Shown here one piece after another: positions 1 to 9,302 of a stretch of 64,000 nt of DNA. Both the position numbers and the translations under genes were made by a program. The stretch is taken from positions 26,477-90,476 of the forward strand of contig NZ_QRDW01000013.1 in the NCBI RefSeq assembly GCF_003385955.1, written 5' to 3'. The notes under the pieces are model-generated. The model searched no databases. It saw nothing but the letters and a program-made list of their open reading frames with translations, and was not told where the DNA came from. The DNA is from Aestuariispira insulae (GTDB taxonomy: Bacteria > Pseudomonadota > Alphaproteobacteria > UBA8366 > Aestuariispiraceae). The stretch's first letter is position 1; every line of letters begins with the position of its first letter.

Positions 1-107
1 ACCGGTTTTGCAAAAACCAGATCCAACAGCCGCTCACGCCCGAATAGTACCGCCAGCACAAGGGACAGAACCATCAAACCTGTCAGGATTTTCGGCATCA
101 TCGCCAT
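1..107 (-). CDS. Start of a membrane-anchored protein, possibly DUF1499 family (partial)
   Basis: The reverse strand opens with ATG at 107 and stays open to the window edge (35 codons). It begins MAMMPKILTGLMVLSLVLAV, a single hydrophobic segment or signal anchor followed by the charged stretch GRERLL. It lies 4 bases after the GMC oxidoreductase stop on the same strand, so the two are probably co-transcribed. Short DUF1499 proteins of proteobacteria often start this way, but too little is visible to assign a family. Only the N-terminal membrane segment is directly supported. Confidence 0.45.
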   Translation of the reverse strand, partial: MAMMPKILTGLMVLSLVLAVLFGRERLLDLVFAKP

Positions 108-111
108 CCGA

Positions 112-1728
112 TCAGCCCTTTCGGTCGGCCAGGATCATATCGCTGGCCTTTTCCGCGATCATCATGGTCGGCGCATTGGTATTGCCCGACGTGATCGTCG
201 GCATAACAGAGGCATCCACCACCCGCAGGCCTTCCACCCCATGCAGTTTCAAGTCGGCCCCGACCACGGCCATGGGGTCTGAGCCCATCTTACAGGTGCA
301 GGTGGGGTGGAAGATTGTGGTGCCGATGTCCCCTGCCGCCTGGGCCAGCTCCTCCTCGGTCTGGAGGGCAGAACCCGGCAGATATTCTTCCGGCGCATAG
401 CGCTGGAACGCCGGGCGTGCGCAGATCCGCCTGGCCCATCGGATCGCTTCCGCCGCAACCCGCCGGTCACCGGGCGTGGCGAGATAGTTGGGCGCGATTT
501 CCGGGGCGCTGAATGGATCCTTATCAGCCAACCGCACGGTGCCGCGCGATTCCGGGCGCAGGTTGCAGACAGAGGCCGTGATCGCCGGGAATTTATGTAG
601 CGGATCCCCCAGTTTATCGGTGGAAAGAGGCTGAACATGAAACTCCAGATCCGGCGTTTCCAGCCCGGGATCACTCTTGGCAAAGGCCCCCATCTGGCTG
701 GGCGCCATAGTCAGTGGCCCGCGTTTGAACAGAAAATAGTTCAGCCCGATCCCCGCCTTTGTCAGCGGATTATGGGTCATTTCATTCAAGGTGCGCACAT
801 TCTTGACCTTAAAGACGGACCGAATCTGCAAGTGATCTTGCAAATTCGCCCCGACCCCCGGCAGATCATGCCGCGGCTCTATGCCCATGGCCTGAAGATG
901 ATCGCCGGGACCAATGCCGGAGCGCATCAATATCACCGGCGAAGCCACAGCTCCGGCCGACAGGATCAATTCCCCCTTGGCCTGTGCCCTGGCTTGTGCC
1001 CCCTTGATTGAAAGGCTGACGCCGGTGGCGCGCCGGCCCGCATCATCAAACAGGATATTGTGAACATGGGCCCCGGTCTGGATGGTCAGGTTGGGCCGAT
1101 GACGCACCGGATCCAGGAAAGCGCGCGCCGCACTCCATCTCCTGCCCTGATGCTGATTGACCTCGAAATAGCCGACCCCTTCGTTATTGCCCCGGTTGAA
1201 ATCCGGCGCATGGGGCAGGCCCGCCTCCCGGGCCGCTTCCATGAAGGTATCAAGGACCTCCCAGGACAGGCGCTGTTGGCCGACCCGTAATTCGCCCTCC
1301 GCACCATGCAGGTCATCGGCCCCTTTATGATAATATTCCTGGCGCTTGAAATAGGGCAGCACATCCGACCAGCCCCAGCCCGCATTGCCCATCTGGGCCC
1401 AGCCGTCATAATCGCGCGCCTGACCGCGCATGTAGATCATGCCATTGATGGAAGAGCAGCCGCCCAGCACCTTGCCTCGCGGATAGGTCAGCACACGGCC
1501 ATTCAACCCCTTTTCCGCTACGGTCTTGAACATCCAATCGGTACGCGGATTATTGATGGTAAAGAGATAACCGGCCGGGATGTCGATCCAGAAATAATCG
1601 TCTTTCCCGCCCGCCTCCAACAGCAGCACCCGGATATCGGGATCGGCGCTCAACCGATTGGCCAGCACACAGCCCGCTGAGCCGGCGCCCGCAATGATGT
1701 AATCATAATCCCCTAGATCCACTGCCAT
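112..1728 (-). CDS. GMC family FAD-dependent oxidoreductase (choline dehydrogenase-like)
   Basis: This 538-aa flavoprotein would oxidise an alcohol, with FAD as cofactor. The N-terminus carries the Rossmann dinucleotide motif IIAGAGSAGCVLANRLS. The first GMC signature GKVLGGCSSINGMIYMRG follows near residue 90. The C-terminal catalytic region has HPTCTCKMG and the Asn-bearing SGNTNAPTMMIAEKAS. Length is normal for choline dehydrogenase-like GMC enzymes. ATG at 1728 is preferred over an in-frame TTG at 1749 because it starts just before the FAD motif and follows a GGGGGCGG purine run. No betaine aldehyde dehydrogenase lies nearby, so choline itself is not supported as the substrate. Confidence 0.93.
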   Translation of the reverse strand: MAVDLGDYDYIIAGAGSAGCVLANRLSADPDIRVLLLEAGGKDDYFWIDIPAGYLFTINNPRTDWMFKTVAEKGLNGRVLTYPRGKVLGGCSSINGMIYMRGQARDYDGWAQMGNAGWGWSDVLPYFKRQEYYHKGADDLHGAEGELRVGQQRLSWEVLDTFMEAAREAGLPHAPDFNRGNNEGVGYFEVNQHQGRRWSAARAFLDPVRHRPNLTIQTGAHVHNILFDDAGRRATGVSLSIKGAQARAQAKGELILSAGAVASPVILMRSGIGPGDHLQAMGIEPRHDLPGVGANLQDHLQIRSVFKVKNVRTLNEMTHNPLTKAGIGLNYFLFKRGPLTMAPSQMGAFAKSDPGLETPDLEFHVQPLSTDKLGDPLHKFPAITASVCNLRPESRGTVRLADKDPFSAPEIAPNYLATPGDRRVAAEAIRWARRICARPAFQRYAPEEYLPGSALQTEEELAQAAGDIGTTIFHPTCTCKMGSDPMAVVGADLKLHGVEGLRVVDASVMPTITSGNTNAPTMMIAEKASDMILADRKG

Positions 1729-1794
1729 TAACCGCCCCCTGCTTTTCAACCATCACCCATTTTCCGTTTCTTGCGAAACATTCTTGGTCAGGTC

Positions 1795-2739
1795 TCAAAG
1801 AAAGGCAACAAGCTTGGCCGCCAGGACTAGAAAAAGCGGGATGGATATCAGCGAGATAAGTGTTTGCAGGGTGGTTGAGGCGGCATAAAGCTCCGCATCG
1901 CCCCCCATCTGGCGGGCCAGGACATAGCCATTCATTGCCGTCGGCACCGCCGCGCATAAAACCGCGACCTCCAGAGCGTCACCGCGCAGGCCGAAGAACA
2001 CCGCTGCCCCACCCACCACCAGTGGGGTCAGCCCCAGCTTGATCAGACTGCTGACCCAGATGCCGCCCGACGGATTGACCAGATGGCGCACCTTGAGCCC
2101 CGCGCCAATACAAAGCAGCCCCGCCCCCAGGGCCGACCGGCCCAGCAGATCCATCAGGGTCAGAACCGGGTCCCAGACCGGGATATGCAGGCGGTTCAGG
2201 AGCAAACCACCGACACAACCCAGCAGAATGGGATTTTTGATAATGTTGAGCGCAATGCGCCCGGCCGATGGCGGCTCGTTGGAGGAATAGGCCGCCAGGA
2301 CAAAGATACAAGCTATATTGATGATCGGCACCAGCACCGCCATGGCCACCGCCACCAGCGCGATCCCCTGCTCGTCAAACAGTTTGAGCACGATCGCCAG
2401 CGCAATGAAACCGTTCCAGCGCACAGACGTCTGAAAGACAGAGGTGAAGGCCGCGCCATCCAGCCCCATGCCCCGGATGAAAACCGGCTTCAGCGCGAAG
2501 GCTAGGATGCCCATGATGATGCTTGCGGTCAGCATCGCACCCGCCATACCGCCCAGCGGCACATTGTCCAGATCCGCCCCCACCATGGTCTTGGCCAGCA
2601 TCATCGGGAAGAACAGCCAGTAACAGACCTTGTTCAAACCGTCCCACTGATTTTCCGGCACAATGCCCTGGCGCCGCAGGACCAAGCCCAGGCCGATCAG
2701 GGCAAAAACAGGCAACAGGCTTTCAGCGATGGCGAGCAT
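1795..2739 (-). CDS. AEC family transporter (auxin efflux carrier-like permease)
   Basis: This 314-aa inner-membrane protein has about ten hydrophobic segments split into two halves by a short polar region, the usual architecture and length of bacterial AEC permeases. Family-typical patches are LIGLGLVLRR near the N-terminus, LLGCVGGLLLNRL in the middle and LCAAVPTAMNGYVLARQMGGD near the C-terminus. Members export or exchange small organic acids. The substrate cannot be read from sequence. It lies 66 bases upstream of the GMC gene on the same strand and may be co-transcribed. Confidence 0.88.
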   Translation of the reverse strand: MLAIAESLLPVFALIGLGLVLRRQGIVPENQWDGLNKVCYWLFFPMMLAKTMVGADLDNVPLGGMAGAMLTASIIMGILAFALKPVFIRGMGLDGAAFTSVFQTSVRWNGFIALAIVLKLFDEQGIALVAVAMAVLVPIINIACIFVLAAYSSNEPPSAGRIALNIIKNPILLGCVGGLLLNRLHIPVWDPVLTLMDLLGRSALGAGLLCIGAGLKVRHLVNPSGGIWVSSLIKLGLTPLVVGGAAVFFGLRGDALEVAVLCAAVPTAMNGYVLARQMGGDAELYAASTTLQTLISLISIPLFLVLAAKLVAFL

Positions 2740-2824
2740 GACGGATTTCCAGAAAGGTATATCGAAGGATAACCATTAGAGTCAGTTTGCATGGACGGCA
2801 CAACCAGACAGCAGGGCTTATCAG

Positions 2825-4216
2825 TTATGACGAGGCCTCATCAATGCGACGCATGGCGCGCTTGAGGAAGGTTTCCGCCGGATCGGGACCGGCCAACAAT
2901 TCCATCAATCGTGCGATCATAATCACATGGGACCTGGCCCGTGCAATATATTCATCCGGCACATTGGTGATCTGCGATAACAGGCTGTCACTGTAAAGAT
3001 GGATTTCGTCAACAATGTCTTTGGTCACTGCCTGGATCGCGGCATTGACCCCGATCCGCTCGCCCAGGCGGGCAACATCACGGATGGCCATGGCCCGCGC
3101 CTCGGCAAATTCATAAGCGTCCATATCCGGATCCTCGCGCAGATCCGCCTTCGAGACCATTGTACGACCGCTTTGAACCTTCCTGGATTTGAGCGCTGTA
3201 AAGATATCGCGCCTCGCGGACCTCAACAGGCCATTGTCGATGGCCGCGCTGACGCGCCGCTTGGTCTCCAGCATCCGCTGGCCCCAACTGCCTTCCCGCT
3301 TGATATCCAGACTTTCCACGACGGCCAGATAGGCCTCAGAAAATTCCCGGGTCAGTTTCACAATCTCTGCCGCACCGCCTTCCGTGCCGCAGGCCGCCTC
3401 CATATCCGTCGCATAGCGGTCCAGATCGTTGAGGATTTCGTCTCCGACAATGGCCAAATCCGTGAGGCTGGCCAGCGTATCCTGGCCATCCCGGCACAGT
3501 GATCGCACCACCTTCAGAATATCCGCCTCATGCAGCAGACGGCGCATCATGGCAATGATCAGCCAGGATTCATGGCCGGGCCGTTGCTCTGCAATCCGAT
3601 GATATGCCTCCAGGATTAGGGAGGCCTGGTCACGGGTCAGGGTCAAGGCCGGGGCCGGCGCGATCGCCATCTTCAGGGCCTCAATCTCCGGTGCAATCGC
3701 CACAAGAACCAACATTTCGCGGATATCCTCCAGGCGACGCGTGCCGCCCAGATGTTTCGCCAGTGCCTGGCCTGCCTGTTTGTCGGCAAAGGCTTCTTCA
3801 AGTTTATCCTCGGTCAGCCGCACCGCTGCCCGCCAAAGGGCGGCACGGGCTTTTTCCGCCTCTTCCGGCGGCCCATATTCCAGGGCCTCTTCATACCGCA
3901 GGCAGACCCGGGAATGATCCTCACCGCCGACCTCTCGCAACCAGTTCCAAACCGGCCGGATGGACTTGCGCGAAATGCGCGCCGGTTCCTTGACATCAGG
4001 ATCGCGATCAGTGAGCAGATCCTCGAACGGATCGCAAAATCCCTGGATCACCCGATCGCGATGCTCACGCTTTTTCTTGCCGACCATTTCCCGCCGCAGC
4101 AGAGACAGGACCAGCGCATCCTCTTCGTTCAGGCTGTCGGAAGCTTCCAGCGCCTTGCCAAGTTCGGCCTTTTGCGCATCACTCAAGCCGGAGAGCATCT
4201 CCTGCAGCGCCGCCAT
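2825..4216 (-). CDS. Unrecognised alpha-helical cytoplasmic protein (463 aa)
   Basis: The translation is almost entirely charged, amphipathic helix with no signal peptide, membrane segment or enzyme motif I recognise. The opening MAALQEMLSGLSDAQKAELGKAL and the final FLKRAMRRIDEAS are typical helical stretches. ATG 4216 is chosen over an upstream TTG (4237) because it follows GGGAAAA and leaves a 27-base gap to the upstream gene. It forms a same-strand pair with the protein at 4244-5362, also helical and unknown, which suggests two subunits of one complex. Third-codon G/C preference and regular amino-acid composition support real coding. Function unknown. Confidence 0.8.
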   Translation of the reverse strand: MAALQEMLSGLSDAQKAELGKALEASDSLNEEDALVLSLLRREMVGKKKREHRDRVIQGFCDPFEDLLTDRDPDVKEPARISRKSIRPVWNWLREVGGEDHSRVCLRYEEALEYGPPEEAEKARAALWRAAVRLTEDKLEEAFADKQAGQALAKHLGGTRRLEDIREMLVLVAIAPEIEALKMAIAPAPALTLTRDQASLILEAYHRIAEQRPGHESWLIIAMMRRLLHEADILKVVRSLCRDGQDTLASLTDLAIVGDEILNDLDRYATDMEAACGTEGGAAEIVKLTREFSEAYLAVVESLDIKREGSWGQRMLETKRRVSAAIDNGLLRSARRDIFTALKSRKVQSGRTMVSKADLREDPDMDAYEFAEARAMAIRDVARLGERIGVNAAIQAVTKDIVDEIHLYSDSLLSQITNVPDEYIARARSHVIMIARLMELLAGPDPAETFLKRAMRRIDEASS

Positions 4217-4243
4217 TTTTCCCGAAACACGGCTCAAACCCGG

Positions 4244-5362
4244 CTATCCCTCTTCCACCTGCATGCCATCCAGCTTATCAAGAAGCTCCTTATCCACATT
4301 TTCCTTGCGGACCATGGTCGCGCTGTCCGACCAGATCCGCTGTTGCCGGCGATATTCATGCCAGACATGTTTCTGTTCCGGGTTTAAAACCTCCTCCGGC
4401 AGGATCGGCAGGCTCTGTACCAGGGTCGCCACCACCGCGCGCTGGCGACTGCGGGTATCTCCCCAAACCTCCTCCCACAATGTGAGAATGCGCTCCCAAC
4501 CATCCAGGATCCAGCTGATCCGGTCAATTTCCTTGCGGATCTCGTCTTCCTGATCCCGCCAGTTAATCAGCATTTCCTCCATCCGGTTGGCACGGCCCAT
4601 GGCCGCCTTCACCTCTTTTAAGGCAAAACGCCTGGTCATCGCCGCCGCATCGGCAATCTGCATCGCCATGGAAGCCGTATAGGCGGGCTCCTCCGCCATC
4701 CATTCGTTGAGATCCTGGATAAGGTCCCCCAGCCCCTGTATCCGCCGGGCCAGAAAACCTTTCCGGGACCCATCCGGCGTGCCGAGCGACAATGCCAGCT
4801 GACCCCAGGTCTCCAGACGTTTGATGACATCACCCGGGCTGGCATTGGCCTCACGCGCGAAAGACGACAGTCCATTCTTGGCCCGGTCCAAGGCGCCGGG
4901 CCGGATCAGATCCACCAGGGACATATTGCGCGTTGCATCCCCCGCCAGTTGCTTAAGCGCCTCCACAATCAGCGACAGATGGGTCATGGTGGCGGTTTCC
5001 TCATCCTCCATGATCAAGCGGGCCGCACGTTTGGCTGCCACAGGCCCGTCGAACCCCTCTTTTTGCAGCAATAGGCAGATGTCGCGGATATTGAAGGGAT
5101 TGGGGCGGCGAACACGGTCCAGTTTTTCAAGCAAAGACCGGTCATGCAGTGAGAGGCTGATCACCTCGGGAAAAGCAGGCCACGGAACAACATAGGTGCC
5201 GCGGCTGCCGGACAGGCCTGGAAGCAATGCTTCGCGAACCCCTTCTTCGGTCACCCGCACCCGGGCAAAATACACCACCCGCGTGGTCAAGGACAACGAC
5301 ACGCCCCGATGTGCAAATGTCGGCGGCAGTGCGATATCTTCCGCAACGATTGGATTTTCCAT
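4244..5362 (-). CDS. Unrecognised cytoplasmic protein (372 aa), partner of the downstream gene
   Basis: The first 90 residues look like a small beta-rich domain with a PilZ-like flavour (FAHRGVSLSLTTRVVYF), although the PilZ RxxxR and DxSxxG signature is not convincingly present. The rest is long helices such as MGRANRMEEMLINWRDQEDE. There is no signal peptide or membrane span. ATG 5362 is used. A TTG at 5377, three bases after GGGGAGGTG, is a possible longer start. It is the first gene of a two-gene unit with 2825-4216. The role is unknown, and a signalling or envelope-regulatory function would be a guess. Confidence 0.8.
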   Translation of the reverse strand: MENPIVAEDIALPPTFAHRGVSLSLTTRVVYFARVRVTEEGVREALLPGLSGSRGTYVVPWPAFPEVISLSLHDRSLLEKLDRVRRPNPFNIRDICLLLQKEGFDGPVAAKRAARLIMEDEETATMTHLSLIVEALKQLAGDATRNMSLVDLIRPGALDRAKNGLSSFAREANASPGDVIKRLETWGQLALSLGTPDGSRKGFLARRIQGLGDLIQDLNEWMAEEPAYTASMAMQIADAAAMTRRFALKEVKAAMGRANRMEEMLINWRDQEDEIRKEIDRISWILDGWERILTLWEEVWGDTRSRQRAVVATLVQSLPILPEEVLNPEQKHVWHEYRRQQRIWSDSATMVRKENVDKELLDKLDGMQVEEG

Positions 5363-5679
5363 GCCCTGGTACAACACCTCCCCGCGGAGAACTTTAGACC
5401 AATCATTAACACAGACCAGTAAAAATATAATTATTTACAGAAAAAACGGCCTTTGACAAAATCGTAATGTCGTATCGGTGGCATATAAGGTCGGACAGAA
5501 GATAGGAATTTTTCCGCTTTTTCGCGAAAATTTGGCTCACAAGACGCCGTTTTCCGCCATTTCCACCCGAAAGCATCCAGTGCTTTCCCGGTCGCGCTCC
5601 CCGATCCGACCATATTGCGCGGCAAACCCTAGAAGCGTCCATAAAAACAGGTAGTTGTCACGGATGGGGATATGTTCCA
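5363..5679. other. Divergent intergenic region, no gene seen
   Basis: This AT-richer 317-base stretch lies between the start of the unknown protein (minus) and the GlxA-type regulator (plus). It must hold both promoters. A TTGACA occurs at 5453-5458, but no -10 lies at correct spacing. I see no RNA gene or strong palindrome. Open frames across it have poor composition and no ribosome-binding site. Confidence 0.5.
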
Positions 5680-6672
5680 ATGGTGATCGTCAACAAACAC
5701 CGCGAAGAGAGCGGTGCCCAGGGCCGCAAGCGTGTGGGCATTTTGATGCTGCCCCATTTCCAGGGGTCGGTCTTGCAGGGGATTCTTGATCCCATTGTCT
5801 GGGTGAACAAATTATTCAACCGCTATGAATATAAAACCGCCCTGATCTCCTTCAATGGCAGCGCGGTCACAAGCTGGCACGGGTTCGACACTCCCGTTCA
5901 ATATTCCATCTGGGATGCCCCCAAACTGGACAGCCTGATTGTCATTGGCGAATCCAACCTCACCCATTATTCCCAGGCCCAACTGCAATCCTGGCTGCGC
6001 TTCCTCGGCCGCCAGGACATTCGGATCGGCGCCATCGGTTATGCCGTCATGACCTTGGCCGAAGCCGGACTTTACAACGGCCATAAATGCACCGCCCATT
6101 GGAGCCAGCATGCCAGCGTGGTGGAACGGTTCGAAGAGGTGGATGTGGTGCCGGATCTCTTTGTGTTTGACCGCAATCGGTTTTCCTGTGCGGGTGGCGT
6201 TGCCACCTTTGACCTGATGTTATCCATCATCCGGGAGGATCTCGACAGCGACATCGCCCGGCGCTGTGCCAATTTCTTCAATCACGACCGGATCCGCAGC
6301 GGCTCGGAGCCCCAGCGCCTGCCCCACAATGTCACGGCCAGCTACCCCAATGTGAAGATCCAGCGCGCGATCAATATCATCAATGAAGAGATTGGCAATC
6401 CACCCACCCTGACCGAACTCAGCAAGCGGGTCGGCGTCTCCCGACGCCATTTGGAGCGCCTGTTCGCCAAGCATCTGGGCAAGACATTGCGCAATTATGT
6501 GGTCGAAACCCAGCTATGGCGCGCCTATGACTTGCTGGTTAACACCTCTATGTCGATCACCCAGATATCCTATGCCACGGGTTTTAGCTCAGCATCGCTC
6601 TTTTCCAAGCATTTCAAGATGATGTATGGCCAGAGCCCGAGCAAGATGCGCGAAGACAGCATCATCGGCTGA
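5680..6672 (+). CDS. GlxA family transcriptional regulator (DJ-1/PfpI-like sensor plus AraC HTH)
   Basis: The 330-aa protein has the two-domain GlxA layout. Residues about 15-200 form a class I glutamine amidotransferase-like (DJ-1/PfpI) fold starting VGILMLPHFQGS and including LDSLIVIGESNLTHYS. Residues about 230-325 are an AraC DNA-binding domain with LTELSKRVGVSRRHLERLFAKHLG and the second helix-turn-helix ITQISYATGFSSASLFSKHFKMMYGQSPS. The position of the usual nucleophile Cys reads AIGYAVMTLAEAG, so no catalytic Cys is apparent and the domain is probably a ligand sensor. Relatives control choline, carnitine, glycine betaine or arginine catabolism. The plus-strand neighbour at 6812 is a possible target. 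Confidence 0.9.
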   Translation: MVIVNKHREESGAQGRKRVGILMLPHFQGSVLQGILDPIVWVNKLFNRYEYKTALISFNGSAVTSWHGFDTPVQYSIWDAPKLDSLIVIGESNLTHYSQAQLQSWLRFLGRQDIRIGAIGYAVMTLAEAGLYNGHKCTAHWSQHASVVERFEEVDVVPDLFVFDRNRFSCAGGVATFDLMLSIIREDLDSDIARRCANFFNHDRIRSGSEPQRLPHNVTASYPNVKIQRAINIINEEIGNPPTLTELSKRVGVSRRHLERLFAKHLGKTLRNYVVETQLWRAYDLLVNTSMSITQISYATGFSSASLFSKHFKMMYGQSPSKMREDSIIG

Positions 6673-6695
6673 CGCGGACACCTTTATTAAGAACC

Positions 6696-6720
6696 AATCG
6701 GAAACAATCGGTTTCTTTTT
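6696..6720. repeat. Tandem CAATCGG repeat with a short GAAAC/GTTTC hairpin and T-run
   Basis: CAATCGG occurs twice, 10 bases apart, followed by a TTTCTTTTT run. The sequence can fold as GAAAC-AATCG-GTTTC before the T-run, which would make a weak terminator for the upstream GlxA gene. A reversed CCGATTT and an ATTCGG follow within 35 bases, so the region could instead be a regulator binding array for the downstream gene. Confidence 0.3.
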
Positions 6721-6811
6721 GACCGATTTATTTCCGACATTCGGTTAATCTACAATGATCCTGTCGAGAAACCGGGGCCTGCCCCGCCTTACACCAGAAC
6801 AGGATCAGGAC

Positions 6812-8350
6812 ATGGACAAACCCGTAATCGCAGACCGCAAACCAAAAGCGGTTACACTCAACGCCGGAGAAGACTATTTCTTTTGCCGATGTGGGCGCTC
6901 GTCAAACCAGCCTTTTTGCGACGGCTCACATCGCGGCACCAGTTTCACCCCTCAAAAATTTTCCGTTGATGAAGATGGCAAGGCCCATCTCTGTATGTGC
7001 AAACATAGTAAGAACCAGCCGTTTTGCGACGGCACCCATGCAAAGCTGCCAAAGGAGATCGACGCGCTCCCGCAAACCGCGACGAGCAACAGCGAAGCGA
7101 TTCCGACTGCAGAAGAGCCTACGGTGGCGGAAATCCACGAACTTGCGAAAAACGGCTTAAAGAACCTGGGCCATCATGGAGAAATGGCTGCCATGGGGGT
7201 CCCTCGAAACCTGCTTCCGGACTGGAATGACATCCAGATTATAACGGCCCAAATGGCCACCAAACCATTGATGGAAGAAGCCGATGTCGGCACCGGCCTT
7301 GTCATCGGCCCAAACGCCCGAAAACCTATGGAGCTGAAGATCCCGCTGTTCGTTTCGGACATGAGTTTCGGCGCCCTTTCAGAAGAGGCCAAAACCGCCC
7401 TGGCCAAAGGGGCTGAGCTGGCAGGGACGGGGATCTGCTCCGGTGAGGGCGGGATGCTGGCTGAAGAACAGAGAGCCAACAGCCGCTACTTTTATGAACT
7501 GGCTTCTGCGCAATTCGGATTTGATATGGAAAAGCTAGCCAATGTACAGGCCTTCCACTTCAAGGGCGGCCAGGGTGCCAAGACCGGCACCGGTGGCCAT
7601 TTACCAGGCGCGAAAGTAACGGAGAAAATTGCCCAGGTGCGTGGCCTAAAAGCTGGCCAGGACGCCATTTCGCCACCAACCTTCCGGGATCTTCACACAC
7701 CCGCCGATTTCAGAAAACTGGCGGATGAAGTCCGTGAAACCACTGGCGGAATACCAATCGGATTCAAACTTTCAGCCAACCATATCGAAGCGGATATCGC
7801 TTTCGCCCTGAAAGCGAGCGCTGACTATATCATCCTGGACGGCCGAGGCGGCGGTACCGGTGCAGCCCCTTTGTTGTTCCGTGACCATATTTCCGTCCCG
7901 ACTATTCCAGCGCTGGCCCGCGCCCGGCATTATCTGGATCACGTCGGCCGGCCGGATGTCACCCTGATCATAACCGGTGGGCTGCGCACGGCACCCGATT
8001 TCATCAAGGCCATGGCCCTGGGAGCCGATGGAGTGGCATTGGCAAATTCAGCCATGCAGGCCGTGGGATGCATCGCGGCAAGGATGTGCAATACCAACAA
8101 TTGTCCGGTCGGCATCGCCACCCAGAAACCGGCATTACGGGAAAAGCTTTTGGTGGAACCCGCCGCCCGTCAACTGGCAAACTTCCTCGAATCTTCAGTG
8201 GAATTGATGCAAGTGATGGCGCGGGCCTGCGGCCATCGCCACCTCAGCGGTTTTAACAGGCAGGACATCGCCACTTTCCACCGGGATATGGCGGATCTAT
8301 CAGGCATCAGCTTCTCAGGCTTTGAAAGCGCACGCCCCATACCGGCCTGA
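6812..8350 (+). CDS. FMN-binding glutamate synthase-like protein with two N-terminal CDGSH iron-sulfur domains
   Basis: Residues about 20-85 hold two CDGSH cluster motifs, FCRCGRSSNQPFCDGSH and CMCKHSKNQPFCDGTH, each able to bind a [2Fe-2S] centre with three Cys and one His. The remaining 400 residues are the GltB-type alpha/beta barrel with GGQGAKTGTGGHLPG, the FMN/phosphate-binding LDGRGGGTGAAP, and NTNNCPVGIATQ, where large-subunit enzymes carry their Fe-S cysteines. There is no glutaminase domain, so it is not a complete glutamate synthase. ATG 6812 follows AGGATCAGGA; an in-frame ATG at 6755 would add 19 residues. The stop lies 4 bases from the convergent LysR gene stop. Confidence 0.9.
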   Translation: MDKPVIADRKPKAVTLNAGEDYFFCRCGRSSNQPFCDGSHRGTSFTPQKFSVDEDGKAHLCMCKHSKNQPFCDGTHAKLPKEIDALPQTATSNSEAIPTAEEPTVAEIHELAKNGLKNLGHHGEMAAMGVPRNLLPDWNDIQIITAQMATKPLMEEADVGTGLVIGPNARKPMELKIPLFVSDMSFGALSEEAKTALAKGAELAGTGICSGEGGMLAEEQRANSRYFYELASAQFGFDMEKLANVQAFHFKGGQGAKTGTGGHLPGAKVTEKIAQVRGLKAGQDAISPPTFRDLHTPADFRKLADEVRETTGGIPIGFKLSANHIEADIAFALKASADYIILDGRGGGTGAAPLLFRDHISVPTIPALARARHYLDHVGRPDVTLIITGGLRTAPDFIKAMALGADGVALANSAMQAVGCIAARMCNTNNCPVGIATQKPALREKLLVEPAARQLANFLESSVELMQVMARACGHRHLSGFNRQDIATFHRDMADLSGISFSGFESARPIPA

Positions 8351-8353
8351 GCA

Positions 8354-9262
8354 TCACAAGCAGCCGGAGACGAGGTTTTGATCCTGGCTTCCGGCTGCTT
8401 CAGACCGGATCCAATTGCAAAAAGCCGCCAATTCGCGACGTCGGCGCCCCCCCTTTCGATAGGCCAGATACATGGCCATCGGACTTTGGATTTCAACATC
8501 GGACAAACGAACCAAACGTCCGGCGGCAATATGCGTTTCCACCAGGCTTGATCGCCCGAGAATAACCGCCTGGCCCTGCAGGGCGGCCTGCATGGCAATG
8601 CCTGTATCATCATACACCGGCTGGCGCGACAGATCGGCCCGGCCATATCCCGCCGCATCCAGCCAACTCAACCAGTTCTCGTGATCGATGACCGCATCGG
8701 AATGAACGATATGACGCGCAAAACCATCAAGAGCGCGCATATCCAACCGCCGGGCCAAGTCCGGCGCGGTGACGGGATAAAGCCGGTCTTCCAGCAATAG
8801 TTCATCTTCGAGGCCAGGCCAGCCGCCCCGGCCATAACGCAACCCCAGATCCACCTCTTCCCGGTTCAGGTCCACAAGGCGCCTTGTGGTCAGCAGTCGA
8901 ATTTCAAAATCGGGATGAGCCGCATAAAATCGCCCCAGGCGGGAAACCAGCCAATGAACAGCAAAAGAAGGCAGGATCGTCACCGTCAGCTGCCGCAGGC
9001 CGGGCTTCAGCTCTTCAAAAGCACGATCGATCTGCCCGAATGCCTCATGCAGGCTTTCCGCCACACGCGCGCCATGCGCTGTCAATTCCAGCCCCGCATT
9101 GGATCGTTCCACCAGAGTCAGTTCCAAAAACGCCTCCAGCTGTGCGACCTGCCGCGACACCGCACCGTGGGTCACCCCCAACTCCCGTGCGGCATGGCTT
9201 AAATTCCGGTGCCGGGCCGCAACTTCGAAGCTGCGCACCCAATTTATCGGCGGCTTGTTCAT
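8354..9262 (-). CDS. LysR family transcriptional regulator (GcvA-like)
   Basis: This 302-aa protein has an N-terminal winged HTH (FEVAARHRNLSHAARELGVTHGAVSRQVAQLE) and a C-terminal effector-binding domain. THGAVSRQVAQLE and the AxGARVAESL continuation are typical of the GcvA branch. ATG 9262 is preceded by GAGG in AGGCAAG. It is transcribed away from the GST at 9366, with 103 bases between the starts, the classical arrangement for a LysR protein controlling its divergent neighbour. An 8-bp dyad lies in this gap. Its last codons lie inside an inverted repeat at 8358-8400. Confidence 0.92.
   Translation of the reverse strand: MNKPPINWVRSFEVAARHRNLSHAARELGVTHGAVSRQVAQLEAFLELTLVERSNAGLELTAHGARVAESLHEAFGQIDRAFEELKPGLRQLTVTILPSFAVHWLVSRLGRFYAAHPDFEIRLLTTRRLVDLNREEVDLGLRYGRGGWPGLEDELLLEDRLYPVTAPDLARRLDMRALDGFARHIVHSDAVIDHENWLSWLDAAGYGRADLSRQPVYDDTGIAMQAALQGQAVILGRSSLVETHIAAGRLVRLSDVEIQSPMAMYLAYRKGGRRRRELAAFCNWIRSEAAGSQDQNLVSGCL
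8358..8400. terminator. Inverted repeat between convergent genes (11-bp arms)
   Basis: AAGCAGCCGGA (8358-8368) and TCCGGCTGCTT (8390-8400) are perfect reverse complements around a 21-base loop. The arms lie just beyond the stop of the CDGSH/glutamate synthase-like gene and inside the last codons of the converging LysR gene. No T-run follows directly, so intrinsic termination is possible but not assured. Confidence 0.45.
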
Positions 9263-9302
9263 CTTGCCTCGCATCATAGCACTGTGAATTTTCCTAATAT
9301 TG

